Of a DNA stretch of 64,000 nt, positions 40,803 through 50,080 are shown in pieces (the first letter of the stretch is position 1; each line of letters opens with the position of its first letter). Under the pieces are notes generated by a model that had not been told where the DNA came from, made no database searches, and saw only the letters and a program-made list of their open reading frames with translations. Made by a program: the position numbers and the translations under genes. This DNA comes from Diaphorobacter sp. HDW4B (GTDB taxonomy: Bacteria; Pseudomonadota; Gammaproteobacteria; Burkholderiales; Burkholderiaceae_C): NCBI RefSeq assembly GCF_011305535.1, contig NZ_CP049905.1, positions 806,001 through 870,000 of the forward strand, written 5' to 3'.

Positions 40803-41924
40803 ATGGAAATGAAGCACTACGACGTGATCGTGGTCGGCGCAGGCATTGTCGGCCTGGCCCATGCCTACACCGCCGCCCTGCGCGGTTTGAAGACACTCGT
40901 GATCGAGCGCGATGCGGCCTGCATTGGTGCATCGATCCGCAACTTCGGCTTCGTCACCGTGACGGGGCAACAGGCAGGCGCGCACTGGTCGCGCGCCATG
41001 CGTTCGCGCGACATCTGGGCCAGCATTGCCCCGCAGGCAGGCATAGACGTGGTCCACAAAGGCCTGTGGATGACGGCCCGCCGCCCTGCTGCGCATGCGG
41101 TGCTGCAGGCGTTCATGGAAACCGACATGGCCACCGGCTGCGAGCTGCTTGCACCCGATGTGGCCCAGCGGCGCCATGCCGCATTGAACACCGAAGGTCT
41201 GCAATCCGTGCTCTACAGTCCGCACGAATTGCGCGTGGAATCACGCACCGCCATTCCACGACTCGCGGCGTGGCTGCATGAAGCCAAGGGGGTTGATTTT
41301 CGCTTTGGTGAAGCCGTGGTCGAGATCGACACACCGCGTGTTCGCACCACGCGCGGCGAGTATTTTTCCGAGCGCGTGGTCGTATGCACCAACGCCGCTC
41401 CCGGTGGATTGTTCGCACCGGTCTGGGAACAACACGGCGTGCGCCAATGCCAGTTGCAGATGCTGCGCGTGCGTCCGCAAGCGGGCTTTCAACTCAACGG
41501 TTCGGTCATGGGTGACCTGAGCCTGATTCGCTACGAAGGCTACGCGGCGCTCGCACCATCGCAGGACTTGCGAGCGCAACTGGAGCAGGAAGAATCCGCT
41601 TCGCTGCAGCATGGCATTCATCTGATCGTCGTGCAGAGCGCAGATGGGTCACTGGTCGTCGGCGACTCGCATCACTATGGCGCTGCCATGCAGCCCTTTG
41701 CCAGCGATGCAGTGGATGCCCTCATCCTGCGGCATCTGCGTGAGACGCTGCACTTGAGTGAAGCCAACGTGGTCGAGCGCTGGGTGGGAACCTATCCCTC
41801 CTCATCGGCTGTGCCCTGCATTGTTCACGCGCCGAGTGATTCGGTGCGCGCCGTCACGGTGACGGGCGGTTCGGGCGCGAGCACCGCACTCGGTCTGGCA
41901 GAAGAAGTCTTCGCTGCCTGGTAA
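40803..41924 (+). CDS. FAD-dependent oxidoreductase of phosphonate clusters (TIGR03364-like)
   Basis: The 373-residue protein has the N-terminal dinucleotide fold DVIVVGAGIVGLAHAYTAALRG and the DAO-type body with RNFGFVTVTGQ, ending TVTGGSGASTALGLAEEV. It matches the FAD oxidoreductases that accompany aminoethylphosphonate transporters (TIGR03364 type) and are thought to act on modified or N-methylated aminoethylphosphonates. The start may be ATG 40803 or 40809. It follows the permease by 41 bases. No phnW/phnX degradation gene is nearby. Confidence 0.8.
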   Translation: MEMKHYDVIVVGAGIVGLAHAYTAALRGLKTLVIERDAACIGASIRNFGFVTVTGQQAGAHWSRAMRSRDIWASIAPQAGIDVVHKGLWMTARRPAAHAVLQAFMETDMATGCELLAPDVAQRRHAALNTEGLQSVLYSPHELRVESRTAIPRLAAWLHEAKGVDFRFGEAVVEIDTPRVRTTRGEYFSERVVVCTNAAPGGLFAPVWEQHGVRQCQLQMLRVRPQAGFQLNGSVMGDLSLIRYEGYAALAPSQDLRAQLEQEESASLQHGIHLIVVQSADGSLVVGDSHHYGAAMQPFASDAVDALILRHLRETLHLSEANVVERWVGTYPSSSAVPCIVHAPSDSVRAVTVTGGSGASTALGLAEEVFAAW

Positions 41925-41954
41925 CGCTTCACGCGCGACATCGCAGACAAGAAT

Positions 41955-41990
41955 CGGGACGGGACCACCAACTTCCAAGGTCCCGCCCCG
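41955..41990. terminator. Terminator after FAD oxidoreductase
   Basis: CGGGACGGGACC pairs with GGTCCCGCCCCG (one mismatch, 12-base loop). A T-rich stretch lies downstream (TTCTCACTTTTT). Confidence 0.7.
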
Positions 41991-42160
41991 TTCTCACTTT
42001 TTCGGGCTCCTCGCGTTTTTCTCTCTACCCTGCGAGTGCCCATTTTGTGATTTGCCAATCGACGCCCTGATCTTCAAACCTTGCGAAGCAACGTTCAAAC
42101 AACCGCAGCACTCCATCAGCGCCTCACCTCCCTCTATGAAGTCTTTCGCCTCGCGCTGAA
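41991..42160. other. Intergenic, no gene seen
   Basis: No supported gene or further terminator is seen between the terminator at 41955 and the end of the pyruvate formate-lyase-like gene. The space is too short to encode the missing glycyl-radical domain of that protein. Confidence 0.6.
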
Positions 42161-44008
42161 TCAGCCCGCTTCCGCAAGTGCGGAAGAACTGTGCTCAGAA
42201 TGCTCGAACAACTCCTGCCTGCTTTTCTGGTTGCGCACCGAATCGCCGGTGCTCCACGCTCTGGCTTCGTCTGTCGACCAAGCAGGAAAGGCCGCTCCGG
42301 CAGGACGCCCGCAAGGCGTGGCGCCGGTCTTCTTTCCCGCCAGCGCATTGGCGACATCACCCGCCAGCACGAGGACGGGCTGGGCATCGCGATAGATGCA
42401 TGGCTGAGCGCGCAGCTTCTGCACAAAAGCATCGCAGGTCGCCAACGCCACCGCATCGGCCACTCCGCCGATGCGCCCGCATGCCGGATAAGGCTCGTCC
42501 GATTGGAAACCGACGGCCAGACCATCCTCATCGCGCACTATCTGCACCGCCGCATAGCGAATGGCGGACAGCGAATCGGCGAGCACGGCCAAGCCTTCCA
42601 GACTGCAGGCCATGACGTAGGCGGCGTGGCAGTCATGCAATGCCATAGCCAGACCGGACTCGCCCTGCCGCTCGTGCAGAAAGTGCGCCGCGTTGAAGGA
42701 ATCGACGCAGTTGACGGCAAGCCAGTCGAGCACCTTGTCGAGCCGCGCGACGACGTCTTCGTATTCAAGAACATCGCCCCAGAACGGCTCCAAGCCTTGA
42801 ATGACAAGCACGCCGCTTTGCTCGTCAACACCACCATTGATCGCATACAGCAAGGCCTTTGGCAGATTGATGCGGCCAGCATCGAGCAGTACCTGCTGGC
42901 CCAGACTCAACGCGGGAACATGCGAACCGATCACATAGTCGTCGCCCAGAAGACTGCGCAGCCCCATATCGTTTTCAAAACGAAGTCGCCCGGTGTCGTT
43001 GGCGACATCTGTGCTGAAATGGCGAAAGGCGCGCGGCAATTCAGGTGACCAAAGCACCGCTACCTGCGGCATGTGCTCAGCGGAGCCATGTTGCAAGGAG
43101 TGCAGCAGACGAAAGCTGGTTCGCGTGACAAGCGCGCTTCCATCGTCGCTCGCGCCTCCAAGACATTCCACGACAACTGCACCATCGGATTCCTGCGCGC
43201 AAAGTCGGTTCATGTTGCCCAGCTTGAGCAACAACTCATCGATCAAGGTCTGCGCCTGCTGCTCATTCAACACACCCTCATCCATGTCGCGCTGAATGTA
43301 GACATCGAGAAACGCCGAAACACGCCCGACAGGAAAGGCAGATGCTTCATGCGCGTCGGCGGCGGCCATGGCAGCGAGCGCCATCCACTGCACGGCTTCA
43401 TGCGCATTCGACGCCGGGCGGTTGATGTCCACCCCTTGCGCAAGCGCCACGTCGCGCAACTCCTCCAGCGCCAGCATCTGCTCGGAGAGATCACGACGCT
43501 GCTGCATCAGCGCTTGAGTGAATGGCCCTTGGTTCAGCGCCGCGAGTTGCTGCCTGCGCTCTGCGCGCAGAAAGTCCACGCCGTAGAGCGCCACACGCCT
43601 GCAATCCGCTGCAGTGGAGCTGCGGCTCATGGGCTCCGGCATGCCGTGAAGCAAGCCCGCATCGCGCGCAGCGTTGACCTGTGGTGAATGAAGCTCCGAG
43701 ACATCCAAGCGAGCTTCTGCACGTCGATTTTCAACGCGCAAGGACTTGGTGTTTGTGGATGGCAATCCGGCCGCGCGCAACGCAACACTGAGCGCAAACG
43801 ACATGGGCACATCGCGCACATCGTCTTCAACAGGCACAAGAAAATTCGCCCCACCCAGATAGGGCCGAACATTCGTCTGCAGAAAGCTGCGCATGTCCAC
43901 GCAGGCCTTCCATGCACCCGCATGAAAGCCACGCCAGGGATCGGTATTGCGGTTGTTGCTGCTGTTGCTGCTGTTGCTGTGCGCGATGGAATCCGTCATC
44001 GAGGCCAT
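42161..44008 (-). CDS. Pyruvate formate-lyase homologue lacking active-site residues
   Basis: The product is about 615 residues from ATG 44008. Its body aligns with PflB: WRGFHAGAWKACVDMRSFLQ, LLYAINGGVDEQSG, LADSLSAIRYAAVQIVRDEDG and GKKTGATPCGRPAGAAF. In PflB the catalytic cysteine pair lies in ACCVSPM, but here that point reads GSHVPAL, so both cysteines are gone. The C-terminal glycyl-radical domain (the RVSGYAVRF region) is absent, and the chain ends in an unrelated Ser/Glu tail. It cannot be a normal formate acetyltransferase. The open frame of 600 codons suggests a kept pseudoenzyme. Ser/Asn repeats mark the N-terminus. Confidence 0.8.
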   Translation of the reverse strand: MASMTDSIAHSNSSNSSNNRNTDPWRGFHAGAWKACVDMRSFLQTNVRPYLGGANFLVPVEDDVRDVPMSFALSVALRAAGLPSTNTKSLRVENRRAEARLDVSELHSPQVNAARDAGLLHGMPEPMSRSSTAADCRRVALYGVDFLRAERRQQLAALNQGPFTQALMQQRRDLSEQMLALEELRDVALAQGVDINRPASNAHEAVQWMALAAMAAADAHEASAFPVGRVSAFLDVYIQRDMDEGVLNEQQAQTLIDELLLKLGNMNRLCAQESDGAVVVECLGGASDDGSALVTRTSFRLLHSLQHGSAEHMPQVAVLWSPELPRAFRHFSTDVANDTGRLRFENDMGLRSLLGDDYVIGSHVPALSLGQQVLLDAGRINLPKALLYAINGGVDEQSGVLVIQGLEPFWGDVLEYEDVVARLDKVLDWLAVNCVDSFNAAHFLHERQGESGLAMALHDCHAAYVMACSLEGLAVLADSLSAIRYAAVQIVRDEDGLAVGFQSDEPYPACGRIGGVADAVALATCDAFVQKLRAQPCIYRDAQPVLVLAGDVANALAGKKTGATPCGRPAGAAFPAWSTDEARAWSTGDSVRNQKSRQELFEHSEHSSSALAEAG

Positions 44009-44313
44009 CCCATTTTCCGAAGTAAAGGAAAGATCAAAAATCAAACTTCGGCAAGGTTATCCAGCCAATCGCAATTCCTTAAAGGAGTAAATCAAGTGAA
44101 CCCCAACATTCACAGTGATTGACAGACGAGAAACATGAGCTTGCAAATGCCGCAGAACTCGCCGTTTTCATCGACATTTTTCTTATGCCGATTCTGTGAA
44201 CTGAGGTCAGCCAGCCCGAAGGCTTCGCACTGCTTCGCGGAACAGCTTGATTGATCAGCAACAACGCATAAATGGGAAGGCTCTGACAAGCTCACGCGCA
44301 AACAACGCGCAGC
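44009..44313. other. Divergent intergenic region before globin gene
   Basis: This 305-base gap holds the promoters for the pyruvate formate-lyase-like and globin genes. An AAAGGAG stretch occurs at 44081-44087 without a supported frame after it. A TTGATTGATCA segment near 44247 recalls half of an FNR-type site but does not fit the full consensus. No other gene is seen. Confidence 0.4.
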
Positions 44314-44793
44314 ATGGCCACAGACTACCAATTCGACATGTCCCCAAAAGCATCCACACGATCCGAAGCATCGGCACTTCCTATTCCTGTTTCGCTCCCC
44401 AGTTCGCTCCCCGCTTCACTGAACACCGACAGCCTCCGCCAACTGGTCCACGATTTCTACGCGGACGTCATCGCGCACGAACTGCTGGGTCCGGTCTTCC
44501 AAAAGGAGTTGGGTTCACGCTGGAGCGCGCATCTCGACCGCATGGTGGATTTCTGGAGCACGGTGATGCTCGGCACGCGCACCTTTCGCGGCAATCTGGT
44601 GCAGCGCCACATGCAATTGCAGGACGTGAGCCCCGCACATTTCAATGCGTGGATTCAGCTGTGGACGCACCATACCCACGAGCGCTTCGACAGTGCGACG
44701 ACCTACAAACTCAGGCGCGTGGCCCACGACATCGGCAGGCAGTTGTTCACGGGCTATTTTGAAGCGCAAGCCGCCATCAGCAACGCGCGCTGA
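44314..44793 (+). CDS. Group III truncated haemoglobin
   Basis: The 159-residue globin has the group III pattern: LVHDFYADVIAHELLGPVFQ, RMVDFWSTVMLGTRTFRGN and the proximal-His segment HFNAWIQLWTHHTHERF. A 35-residue variable tail precedes the fold. Such globins bind oxygen or NO in the cytoplasm. A later ATG at 44338 would shorten the tail. Its divergent partner is the pyruvate formate-lyase-like gene. Confidence 0.85.
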   Translation: MATDYQFDMSPKASTRSEASALPIPVSLPSSLPASLNTDSLRQLVHDFYADVIAHELLGPVFQKELGSRWSAHLDRMVDFWSTVMLGTRTFRGNLVQRHMQLQDVSPAHFNAWIQLWTHHTHERFDSATTYKLRRVAHDIGRQLFTGYFEAQAAISNAR

Positions 44794-44800
44794 CGACGCG

Positions 44801-45031
44801 CTACCTACGCGCTTGCTGCCGGGCCTTGCGCAAAGGCTCCAGCAGATCGCTCAAGCCGTTGTGATCGATCTCGAACATCAGTTGCAGCAACTGGCCGACA
44901 TGCCCCTTGGGAAAGCCCTCACGCGCAAACCAGTGCAGATAGTTGGCGGGCAGGTCGGCAATCATCGTTCCCTGATGCTTTCCGAAGGGCATGGGGGTGG
45001 TCAGCAGTTGTTCGAGATCTTCGGGTTTCAT
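44801..45031 (-). CDS. DUF3820 family protein
   Basis: The 76-residue protein contains MPFGKHQGTMIADLPANYLHWFAREGFPKG (split over 14-43), the typical DUF3820 start, found in small cytoplasmic proteins. It lies between the globin gene (convergent) and the Bug-type gene. Function is not known for the family in general. Confidence 0.85.
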   Translation of the reverse strand: MKPEDLEQLLTTPMPFGKHQGTMIADLPANYLHWFAREGFPKGHVGQLLQLMFEIDHNGLSDLLEPLRKARQQARR

Positions 45032-45056
45032 TCAATGCACTGGTTTTGGCGTTCGC

Positions 45057-46052
45057 TCAATCGGCCTTGATGCTGGCTCTTGCAGCCACCGCGCGCATCT
45101 GCGGCTGTTCCTGTTCCACGCGCGCCAGCAAGGCCTTGCCGGTGCTCCATTGTGGGGTCAAACCGACTTCCTTGAGCCGCTTCTGGACTTCCGGCTCGCT
45201 CATCGTGCTCTTGAGCGCATTCTCCAGCTTGGTCTGAATCGCAGGCGGCAATCCGGCAGGGCCGAGCAGCGCAAACCAGGCCTCGGCCTGAAAGCCGGGA
45301 TAGCCGCTCTCGGCCACCGTGGGCACATCGGGCATCAGCGGTTCACGAGCAGCGCTCAGCACGGCCAACGGCTTCAGTTTTCCAGAACGCAATTGCGGCG
45401 CTGCGGCCACCACCGAATCCACACCCACAGGCACCTGCCCGCCCATCACCGCCGTGAGGCTCTGCGAGCTGCCATTGAACGGCACATGCGTCATGTGCGT
45501 GCCCAGTGCCGATTGCAGCAGCTCCGCACCAAAGTGCGCCGACGAACCGGAACCGAACGATGCATAGCTCAGACCGCTGTTCTTGTCCTTGCCCTTGGCC
45601 ACCAGCTCGGCCAGCGTGTTCACGCCGGACTGCGGATTCACCGCCACCACCAGCCCCATGTTGGCAACCGATCCCAGCATGGTGAAGCTCTTGATCGGCT
45701 CGTAAGGCAGGCTCTGGCGAATCGCGGCATTGAGCGTGAGCGTGCTGTTCGAGCCGAGCAGCAAGGTGTAGCCATCAGGTACCGACTTGGCCACTTGCGC
45801 GGCAGCCACCATCGTGCCTGCACCGGGCTTGTTTTCCACGATGACGGACTGCCCGAGTTTCTCGCCCATGGTGGTCGCCATCAGTCGGCCAAGAATGTCG
45901 GTCGCGCCACCGGCTGCGAACGGAACGACGAGCTTGATCGGCTTTTGCGGATAGTCGCCCTGCGCGAGCGCCGACGTGCCCGCCAACGATGCGAGGGCGA
46001 GAACGCCAGCGCTTGCAACCAGCTTCAGAAAATGATGACGAGAGCAATCCAT
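45057..46052 (-). CDS. Bug/TctC-type tricarboxylate binding protein
   Basis: The 331-residue periplasmic protein has a signal peptide (about 1-31, ending TSALAQ) and the Bug fold: YPQKPIKLVVPFAAGGATDILGR, VIVENKPGAGTMVAA and DVPTVAESGYPGFQ. These proteins are abundant in Comamonadaceae and bind organic acids or related solutes. GGAG lies before ATG 46052. The gene is just downstream of an amidase gene on the same strand, so the ligand may be related to the amidase substrate or product. Confidence 0.88.
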   Translation of the reverse strand: MDCSRHHFLKLVASAGVLALASLAGTSALAQGDYPQKPIKLVVPFAAGGATDILGRLMATTMGEKLGQSVIVENKPGAGTMVAAAQVAKSVPDGYTLLLGSNSTLTLNAAIRQSLPYEPIKSFTMLGSVANMGLVVAVNPQSGVNTLAELVAKGKDKNSGLSYASFGSGSSAHFGAELLQSALGTHMTHVPFNGSSQSLTAVMGGQVPVGVDSVVAAAPQLRSGKLKPLAVLSAAREPLMPDVPTVAESGYPGFQAEAWFALLGPAGLPPAIQTKLENALKSTMSEPEVQKRLKEVGLTPQWSTGKALLARVEQEQPQMRAVAARASIKAD

Positions 46053-46123
46053 GCGTGAACTCCAGAGAACTCGAAAAGCGTTGAGGGGTGATGTTTGAAC
46101 AGTCGTTGGAACCAACAGCGGAT

Positions 46124-47581
46124 TCATGCGCCAAGCAGCGGGCTGTGCACCTTCGACGCCCCGCTCGCCAGGTCATACGCATGCCCCAGTTGCAGCACGC
46201 CGAAGTCGTCCTGCGTGCGACCGATGATCTGAAAACCTGCGGGCCGGCCTTGCGCGTTGATGCCCGCAGGAGCGGCCAGCGCAGGCAAGCCCGCCATGGT
46301 CGCGCCGATCACGGTCTGCATCCAGCGGTGGTAGGTGTCCATGGTCTGCCCGGCCACGGAGTGCGGCCAGTCGAGCTCGGCCTGGAACGGGAACACCTGT
46401 GCGCTTGGCAGCAGCAGCGCCTCATACTGCAGATGCAAGCGACGCAGACACTCATACCAAGCCGTTCGCACGCGCGACGCATCGAACACCTGCATGGCGC
46501 TGAGTGCCAAGCCGCGCTCCATTTCCCACACGGCTTCGGGCTTGAGCAGTTGGCGTTTGGCAGGGTCTTCATACAGCGCGCGATTGGTTCCTGCGAACTG
46601 AAAACTGCGCAAATCGAGCCAGGCATGCCACAGGCTTTCCATGTCGAACTCGGGCACCACAGGCTCCACGCTGCAGCCGAAGGAATCGAAGTGCTTGAGC
46701 GCATGTTCGCAAATATCGAGCACGCCCGGCTCGGTCGGCAGATGGCCGTTCAGATCACCAAGCCACGCAATGCGTGCGCCCTTGAAGTCACGATCCAGCG
46801 CCGCGCTGAAATCAACCTGCGACCTGTGCGTGAGCGGCAGTCGCGCATCGAATCCACCGATCACCGACAGCAGCAAAGCCAGATCCGGCACATTGCGCGC
46901 CATCGGACCGCCGACGCTGAACTGCTGAAAGAACGCCTCGTCGCCCGGCCCGTGCGGCACGCAGCCCACCGAGGTCCGCATGCCATAGACATGGTTGAAC
47001 GCCGCAGGCGTTCTGAGCGAGCCCATCATGTCGGAACCATCGGCCACCGGCAGCATGTGCAAGGCCACGCTCACCGCCGCGCCGCCGCTGCTGCCGCCTG
47101 CCGAGCGCGACGGATCGAACGCGTTGCGCGTGGTGCCGTAGACCTCGTTGTAGGTGTGACCGCCCAAGCCGAACTCGGGCGAATTGGTGCGACCAATGAA
47201 GATCGCACCGGCCGCGCGCATGCGTTCGAAAGCCACGCAATCGGTCTGCGAGACCTGTCCCTTGAAGATCGGCGAGCCCTTGGTCGTCACCATGCCCTTG
47301 GCCGGCATGATGTCCTTGGGTGCTTGCGGAAAGCCATGCAACACGCCCTTGCTTTCGCCACGCGCCAGTTGCTCGTCGAGTTGCACGGCTTGCGCTTTCA
47401 GTTCCTCGCGCGGCATGGGGGCGACGATGGCGTTGACCTCTGGATTGAAGCGATCAACCTGCGCGAGGTAGGCATCCAGCACCTCGGCGCTGGACACCTC
47501 GCGCGCATGGATAGCCTGCGAAAGTTGCACGGCCGTCAGCTCCACGATGTCATTCGGCCCGTTGTCCGGTTGCTTGCTCAT
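46124..47581 (-). CDS. Amidase signature family amidase
   Basis: The 485-residue enzyme belongs to the amidase signature family. The catalytic Lys lies in GFPQAPKDIMPAKG, and the Ser-cisSer-Lys centre in FDPSRSAGGSSGGAAVSVAL. It hydrolyses amide bonds, with substrate unknown. The ATG at 47581 has AAGGAG upstream at 13 bases; a GTG one codon earlier is possible. It shares its operon with the Bug-type gene, and a divergent LysR regulator gene follows. Confidence 0.87.
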   Translation of the reverse strand: MSKQPDNGPNDIVELTAVQLSQAIHAREVSSAEVLDAYLAQVDRFNPEVNAIVAPMPREELKAQAVQLDEQLARGESKGVLHGFPQAPKDIMPAKGMVTTKGSPIFKGQVSQTDCVAFERMRAAGAIFIGRTNSPEFGLGGHTYNEVYGTTRNAFDPSRSAGGSSGGAAVSVALHMLPVADGSDMMGSLRTPAAFNHVYGMRTSVGCVPHGPGDEAFFQQFSVGGPMARNVPDLALLLSVIGGFDARLPLTHRSQVDFSAALDRDFKGARIAWLGDLNGHLPTEPGVLDICEHALKHFDSFGCSVEPVVPEFDMESLWHAWLDLRSFQFAGTNRALYEDPAKRQLLKPEAVWEMERGLALSAMQVFDASRVRTAWYECLRRLHLQYEALLLPSAQVFPFQAELDWPHSVAGQTMDTYHRWMQTVIGATMAGLPALAAPAGINAQGRPAGFQIIGRTQDDFGVLQLGHAYDLASGASKVHSPLLGA

Positions 47582-47736
47582 CACGATTTCTGTCTCCTTG
47601 GATCGACTTTTCGACCACATGATTCCGCGCGCTGGAACGAGGATGCCAGCCGAAATTCATGTGCTCTGTGAGACTCACTTTAAGATGGCTTCGCTTTGCG
47701 CACAACCGACAAATACTTCAGCTTGCCTTGCGTTTC

Positions 47737-48693
47737 ATGCAAACCTCCAGACCTGCCACCATCCTCTCCGCTCAATTGCAGGACACCGCCCTGCGCTGCC
47801 TTCTCGAAGTCGTGCGCAGCGGCTCTGTCAGCGAGGCAGCGCATCGACTCAACGTGACGCCATCGGCAGTCAGTCGCCAGATTGCCGCGCTGGAGGAACT
47901 GTTGGGCGTGCCACTGTTCGAGCGCCGCCCGCGCGGCATGGTGGCGAGTCCTGCGGGTGAAGTGCTGGCCAACCATGCACGCCGCAATGCGCTCGAAGCG
48001 GATCGTGTGGTCTCCGACATTCAGGCGCTGCAAGGTCTGCGGCGCGGTGTGGTGCGGGTGTGCAGTTCATCGGGCTTTGCCATCGAGTTTCTGCCGCGCG
48101 TGATTGCACAGTTCCGCGAGCAGTATCCGGGCATGCAGTTTCAGTTGCGCGTGTGCGGACCGCAAGCCGCCACGCAGGCGCTGCTGCGCGGTGAGGCCGA
48201 CATCGCCATCACCTACAGCCGTGCTGCGGAGCGCGACATCGCAGTGGCGTATCGCGGTGCGGCGTCCATCTATGCCTTCATGCGTCCGGACCATGCACTG
48301 GCGCATCTGCCGCATGTCACGCTGCGCCAGTTGCAGCCGCATGCGCTGGCCCTGCCCGATCCCGAGAACACGGTGCGGCAATTGTTTGACATCGCCTGCA
48401 GCCAGAAGGGACTCGTGTTCGACCCGGTGCTGGTGTGCAACCAGTTCGAGGCGCTGATGTACTTTGTGCTTTACGGCGGCGGTGTTTCCATCGCGGGTGG
48501 AATCACCGTGCGAGATCACGTGCGGCGCGGCGAACTGCGCGCAGTGCCGATTCGCGAACGCGGGCTCAATGGGCGCAATGTGGAAGTGCAGACGCTTGCG
48601 GATCGCACGCTGCCCGAAGGCCCGCGCGCGTTCATGCAGTTCCTCATCCAGCAACTGGAATCACTGGCTGGCGAGAAGCTGCAGAACGCGTGA
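47737..48693 (+). CDS. LysR-type regulator
   Basis: The 318-residue LysR protein has a helix-turn-helix (CLLEVVRSGSVSEAAHRLNVTPSAVSRQIAALEE) and a ligand domain with VCSSSGFAIEFLPRVIAQFRE. It is divergent from the amidase/Bug genes and probably controls them. ATG 47737 is chosen since the first helix starts 15 residues later. The gap of 155 bases contains the shared promoter region. Confidence 0.86.
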   Translation: MQTSRPATILSAQLQDTALRCLLEVVRSGSVSEAAHRLNVTPSAVSRQIAALEELLGVPLFERRPRGMVASPAGEVLANHARRNALEADRVVSDIQALQGLRRGVVRVCSSSGFAIEFLPRVIAQFREQYPGMQFQLRVCGPQAATQALLRGEADIAITYSRAAERDIAVAYRGAASIYAFMRPDHALAHLPHVTLRQLQPHALALPDPENTVRQLFDIACSQKGLVFDPVLVCNQFEALMYFVLYGGGVSIAGGITVRDHVRRGELRAVPIRERGLNGRNVEVQTLADRTLPEGPRAFMQFLIQQLESLAGEKLQNA

Positions 48694-48711
48694 ATGGTCG
48701 AATCGGCTCGT

Positions 48712-49716
48712 TCAGGTACGACGACGCACGTGCAGCGGATAGGCAGGATCGGTGTAACCCGGCGTCGATGGATGACCGGGCGCGACGAGTTCATCGACCA
48801 GACCATCGTCCTCGGGCGTGACCACGTAGTCGAGCGCGGGGAAATAGTCCTGCCACTGCGCAAGCGTGCGCGGGCCTGCGATCACCGAACTCACCGCACG
48901 ATGCGCAAGCACCCAGGCGGTGGCGAACTGCGCAAGCGAGATGCCGCTTTGCTCGGCATGTTGCTTGAGCCGCTGCGCAATCACGAGCGACTCTTCGCGG
49001 AATTCGGTTTCCGTCATGCGTCGGTCACCACGACCTGCACGCGTGCCTTCCTGCGGTGCCTGACCCGGCAGATACTTGCCGGTCAACACGCCGCGCGCGA
49101 CCGGGCTGTACGAGGTCACGCCGATGCCGAAGTGCTCGCAGGCCGGAAGAATCTCGACCTCGGGCATGCGGTTGAGCAAGTTGTAGTACGGCTGGCAAAC
49201 CACCGGGCCGGGCATGCCGATCTGGCGCGCGCCGTGGACCATCTCACCGATGCGCCACGCGCGGAAATTCGACAGGCCCCAGTAGCGGATCTTGCCGTCA
49301 CGCATCAGCGCATCGAGCGCATACAGCGGCTCCTGCAGATCCATGTCGTTGAAGTCGCGGTGCAGGTAGAGGATGTCGATGTGATCGGTCTGCAGGCGCT
49401 TCAAGCTGGCCTCGACTTCGCGCAGCATCCACTTGCGCGAGTACTGCCCTTCGTTCGGACGATCCGACATGCGGTTGCCGAGCTTGGTGGCCAGCACCCA
49501 GTCGTCGCGCTGGCCTTGCAGGATCTGGCCGAGCATGGTTTCGGAAGCGCCCTTGGTGTAGACGTCGGCCGTATCCATGTAGTTCACGCCATGCTCGCGC
49601 GCGTGGGCGACGATGGACGAAGCTTCGGCCAGTTCGGTCTGGTCGCCGAACATCATCGTGCCCAGGCACAGCGCCGACACCTTGAGTTGGCTCTTGCCGA
49701 GATTGCGGTATTGCAT
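48712..49716 (-). CDS. Aldo/keto reductase
   Basis: The 334-residue protein has the AKR core. The active-site Asp and Tyr are in NYMDTADVYTKGASE, Lys in VLATKLGNR and His in DILYLHRDFND. The C-terminal cofactor loop is VSSVIAGPRTLAQWQDY. It reduces carbonyls with NADPH; the substrate is open. AAGGAG precedes ATG 49716. It converges with the LysR gene. Confidence 0.88.
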   Translation of the reverse strand: MQYRNLGKSQLKVSALCLGTMMFGDQTELAEASSIVAHAREHGVNYMDTADVYTKGASETMLGQILQGQRDDWVLATKLGNRMSDRPNEGQYSRKWMLREVEASLKRLQTDHIDILYLHRDFNDMDLQEPLYALDALMRDGKIRYWGLSNFRAWRIGEMVHGARQIGMPGPVVCQPYYNLLNRMPEVEILPACEHFGIGVTSYSPVARGVLTGKYLPGQAPQEGTRAGRGDRRMTETEFREESLVIAQRLKQHAEQSGISLAQFATAWVLAHRAVSSVIAGPRTLAQWQDYFPALDYVVTPEDDGLVDELVAPGHPSTPGYTDPAYPLHVRRRT

Positions 49717-49759
49717 TCCTGTTGTCTCCTTCTTTCTTGGTTCTTGTCTGTCGCGTCGA

Positions 49760-49984
49760 TCAGTAGTGCGGTGGCCGCTCGTTGAGAATCGCCTGCCCCG
49801 AACCAAGCGCACCGGCCTCAGGCAACTGTTTGCGCAGATCGGCGACGACGCGGATCAGATCGTCGATCTGTTGCTGCTGGCGGTAGATGGTGAGGTTGAG
49901 CTGATCAAGCAGGTCTTCGGTGAAGCTGGCCTTGATCTCCAGATCACTCAGACGCTGATCGGTTTGTTCGTTGAAATCGGACAT
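49760..49984 (-). CDS. slyX: SlyX family protein
   Basis: The 74-residue protein is a predicted coiled coil with the SlyX pattern: LEIKASFTEDLLDQLNLTIYRQQQQIDDLIR, split at about residues 15-45, and the C-terminal RPPHY. SlyX proteins are small cytosolic proteins of unclear function. It lies between the aldo/keto reductase and aminotransferase genes on the same strand. Confidence 0.9.
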   Translation of the reverse strand: MSDFNEQTDQRLSDLEIKASFTEDLLDQLNLTIYRQQQQIDDLIRVVADLRKQLPEAGALGSGQAILNERPPHY

Positions 49985-50080
49985 ATCTTGTCTTCTGCCT
50001 GCTGCTGGCCGAAAGCGCCCACCGTATCACTGGCGTGTGACCACGGCGTGCACATCCGGCACAGCGAATGAGGCCTTGGC

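Noticed and set aside
44247-44262. Possible FNR box (TTGATTGATCA) before the globin gene
   Set aside because: The second half does not match the ATCAA half-site at the correct spacing.
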